From Chryseobacterium mulctrae (lineage in GTDB: Bacteria > Bacteroidota > Bacteroidia > Flavobacteriales > Weeksellaceae), in assembly GCF_006175945.1 (NCBI RefSeq), contig NZ_VAJL01000001.1:496001-560000 (forward strand): a stretch of DNA of 64,000 nt. Reading direction: 5' to 3'. Position 1 is the first letter of the stretch; each line of letters opens with the position of its first letter. The notes beneath the pieces were generated by a model. The model was not told the origin of the DNA. It was given only the letters and a program-made list of their open reading frames with translations, and searched no databases. The position numbers and the translations under genes are program-made. Positions 62,932 through 64,000 of this stretch are shown here, piece by piece.

Positions 62932-63123
62932 ACCTCCGGAATAAGCAGCAAAAAAAATCAGATCTGTAGACTTCACCCAAAGGGATTTCACAACGCCAAG
63001 TTCAAGAGTTTTAAAAAGAAAGGATCTGAGAAAGATTATATTTTTAAATCAAATGCGAAGCCTTCTTTTTATTTCAATGTAGGACTTTCTTACAATCCTT
63101 TTGGAAAACCGAGAACAAAATGA
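62932..63123 (+). pseudogene. C-terminal remnant of an outer-membrane protein
   Basis: The frame is open from just after a stop at 62929 to TGA at 63123, with no ATG. Its end reads KPSFYFNVGLSYNPFGKP, which has the look of the last strands of an outer-membrane barrel. The rest of the gene is missing. Confidence 0.4.
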
Positions 63124-63458
63124 CATAAAAATTCTAATGCAAAGATGTCAGTTGTTGATGTTTCGAACATTTAATATGCTTTGCATTTCATTTACTTGGT
63201 ATTGTCAACCTGAAAACAACAAATAAAGAAACATTAACATATTCTTAATTTTTTATGAATTAAATAATTAAAAATAAAAACATTTTACACCTAAAGCAAT
63301 CAATTCATTAATACTAAATTCATCCAAAAACACACCTACACACTCGTTAAACACTGATATACATCATAGCAATTCAATTTGACACTTCATTTGAAAGTTG
63401 TAATATTGCAATTATAAAATTCGCAATAATAAATAAATAATTTAAAAATTCAAAAATT
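63124..63458. other. 335-base AT-rich stretch without a supported gene
   Basis: No ORF or clear hairpin. It presumably carries the promoter of the tiny frame at 63459. Confidence 0.5.
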
Positions 63459-63539
63459 ATGATCGCTTATATTGGTATCGCTACATGTGCAGTTATTGTT
63501 ACTTCTTATTTTGTAACAGCTAGAAAAGAAAGAAACTAG
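63459..63539 (+). CDS. Tiny single-helix membrane peptide
   Basis: 26 residues: MIAYIGIATCAVIVTSYFV followed by TARKERN. One hydrophobic helix with a positive C-terminal tail, preceded by an A-rich leader. It could be a small membrane protein of the type found in many Gram-negatives. No homology call is possible by eye. Confidence 0.4.
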   Translation: MIAYIGIATCAVIVTSYFVTARKERN

Positions 63540-63589
63540 TTTTTAATAAACACGTTCTTTTATTTAACAAATTTCAATTAATATTTTTT

Positions 63590-63597
63590 TATGTTTG
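63590..63597 (+). promoter_or_regulatory. -7 box of mepB
   Basis: TATGTTTG with TTTC in the expected -33 place (63572-63575); predicted start near 63601, giving a leader of about 56 bases. Confidence 0.5.
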
Positions 63598-63612
63598 CAG
63601 TTCTAAACTGCC

Positions 63613-63641
63613 GCTCTTTTACTCAACCGGAGTAAAAGAGC
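63613..63641 (+). promoter_or_regulatory. Stem-loop in the mepB leader
   Basis: GCTCTTTTACTC pairs perfectly with GAGTAAAAGAGC over a five-base loop, 15 bases before the mepB ATG. No T-run follows, so it is more likely an operator or RNA control element than a terminator. Confidence 0.6.
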
Positions 63642-63656
63642 CGAAAACATAAAACA

Positions 63657-64000
63657 ATGACTACCCTACTCGAGAAACTTCAAACATTACTTTTTTCAAA
63701 TCCCGGTTTAGTCATTTCCAATCTACATCAAGAGCAGGAATCCAAAGAATATTTTGGATGCAACTTTCAGCTCAATTCCTTTCAAATTAAATTCAGAAAA
63801 GCTAAAGTAACACCCACAAAAGTTGGTCAGTTCGTCACTTTATGGAAAAGAAATCCTATTTCTAAAGAAACAGAACCTTTTACTTCTGAAGACACTTCCG
63901 ATTTGTATTTAATTCTAACTGAAACATCTGAGAATTTCGGGTTTTTCCTTTTTACGAAAGATGTTTTAATTAAAAATCAAATTCTCAGTACAAATTTAAA
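63657..64000 (+). CDS. mepB: MepB-family protein, 3' truncated by window
   Basis: 114 codons are visible. The sequence FQIKFRKAKVTPTKVGQFVTLWKRNP is the MepB hallmark, followed by LYLILTETSENFGFFLFTKDVLIKNQILS. MepB was first noted beside the staphylococcal MepA efflux pump; its function is unknown. ATG at 63657 is the first in frame and follows the leader hairpin. Confidence 0.85.
   Translation, partial: MTTLLEKLQTLLFSNPGLVISNLHQEQESKEYFGCNFQLNSFQIKFRKAKVTPTKVGQFVTLWKRNPISKETEPFTSEDTSDLYLILTETSENFGFFLFTKDVLIKNQILSTNL

Noticed and set aside
1..64000. CRISPR arrays
   Set aside because: No regularly spaced direct repeats of 25-40 bases were seen by eye; the repeats present are isolated pairs.

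Overview
The window looks like a piece of a Flavobacteriia chromosome, most likely Chryseobacterium or a close Weeksellaceae relative. The signs are low GC, promoter -7 boxes of the Bacteroidota form TAnnTTTG, few Shine-Dalgarno sites, and families largely confined to Bacteroidota: DUF3945/DUF4099 mobile-element proteins, 58-residue histone-H1-like proteins, a CusA-type RND pump fused to its own TolC, and MbnP with a MauG-like peroxidase. Species is inference; no rRNA is present.

Layout. (1) 1-9.1 kb, plus strand, AT-rich: a defence island. It opens with the end of an OLD-family TOPRIM nuclease overlapping a UvrD-like helicase (Gabija-like pair). Three more genes in the same orientation follow: a Cys/His-rich HNH-like protein, a 1543-residue sacsin-like GHKL ATPase with a C-terminal DUF3883 nuclease-like domain, and a small protein with a HEPN-type R-x4-H motif. 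This trio is the best candidate for an undescribed system. (2) 9.2-13.4 kb, minus strand: mobile-element backbone (topoisomerase III, DUF3945 protein, excisionase-like HTH). (3) 14-24.3 kb: histone-H1-like gene, AraC regulator, membrane-anchored ExoVII-large-subunit-like protein, DJ-1 protein, AlkB, and a divergent DNA-damage cassette (XRE/S24 regulator facing dinB-dnaE) with two matching operator palindromes between them. (4) 24.3-32.6 kb: a metal and redox region in decay: a broken CNGKC-motif gene, a YHS protein, mbnP with an in-frame TGA, di-haem peroxidase, an outer-membrane protein, a second histone-H1-like gene, a COG4705 membrane protein, an LTA-synthase-like enzyme and a yceI with an in-frame TAA. 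(5) 32.7-39.8 kb: heavy-metal efflux operon bracketed by two paralogous small genes that share a 40-bp upstream repeat. (6) 39.8-44.2 kb: thioredoxin-ApbE-DUF4266-DUF3570 cluster, PAP2 phosphatase and VIT transporter. (7) 44.2-48.3 kb, minus strand: sulfur module (Crp/Fnr regulator, TauE, MBL-rhodanese, two YeeE/YedE) with a 19-bp direct repeat upstream of two of its genes. (8) 48.7-50.6 kb: small accessory protein and large serine recombinase whose reading frame runs through tRNA-Arg(TCG), marking an island boundary. (9) 50.7-64 kb: ordinary chromosome (outer-membrane beta-barrel, large TPR protein, APC permease, Mpo1-like, SPFH, dGTPase, Nei, methyltransferase, MepB).

The first 50 kb is therefore mostly accessory DNA (defence, mutagenesis/repair, metal and sulfur handling) ending at tRNA-Arg, and the rest is housekeeping. 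All functional calls come from motif recognition by eye; no database search was run.
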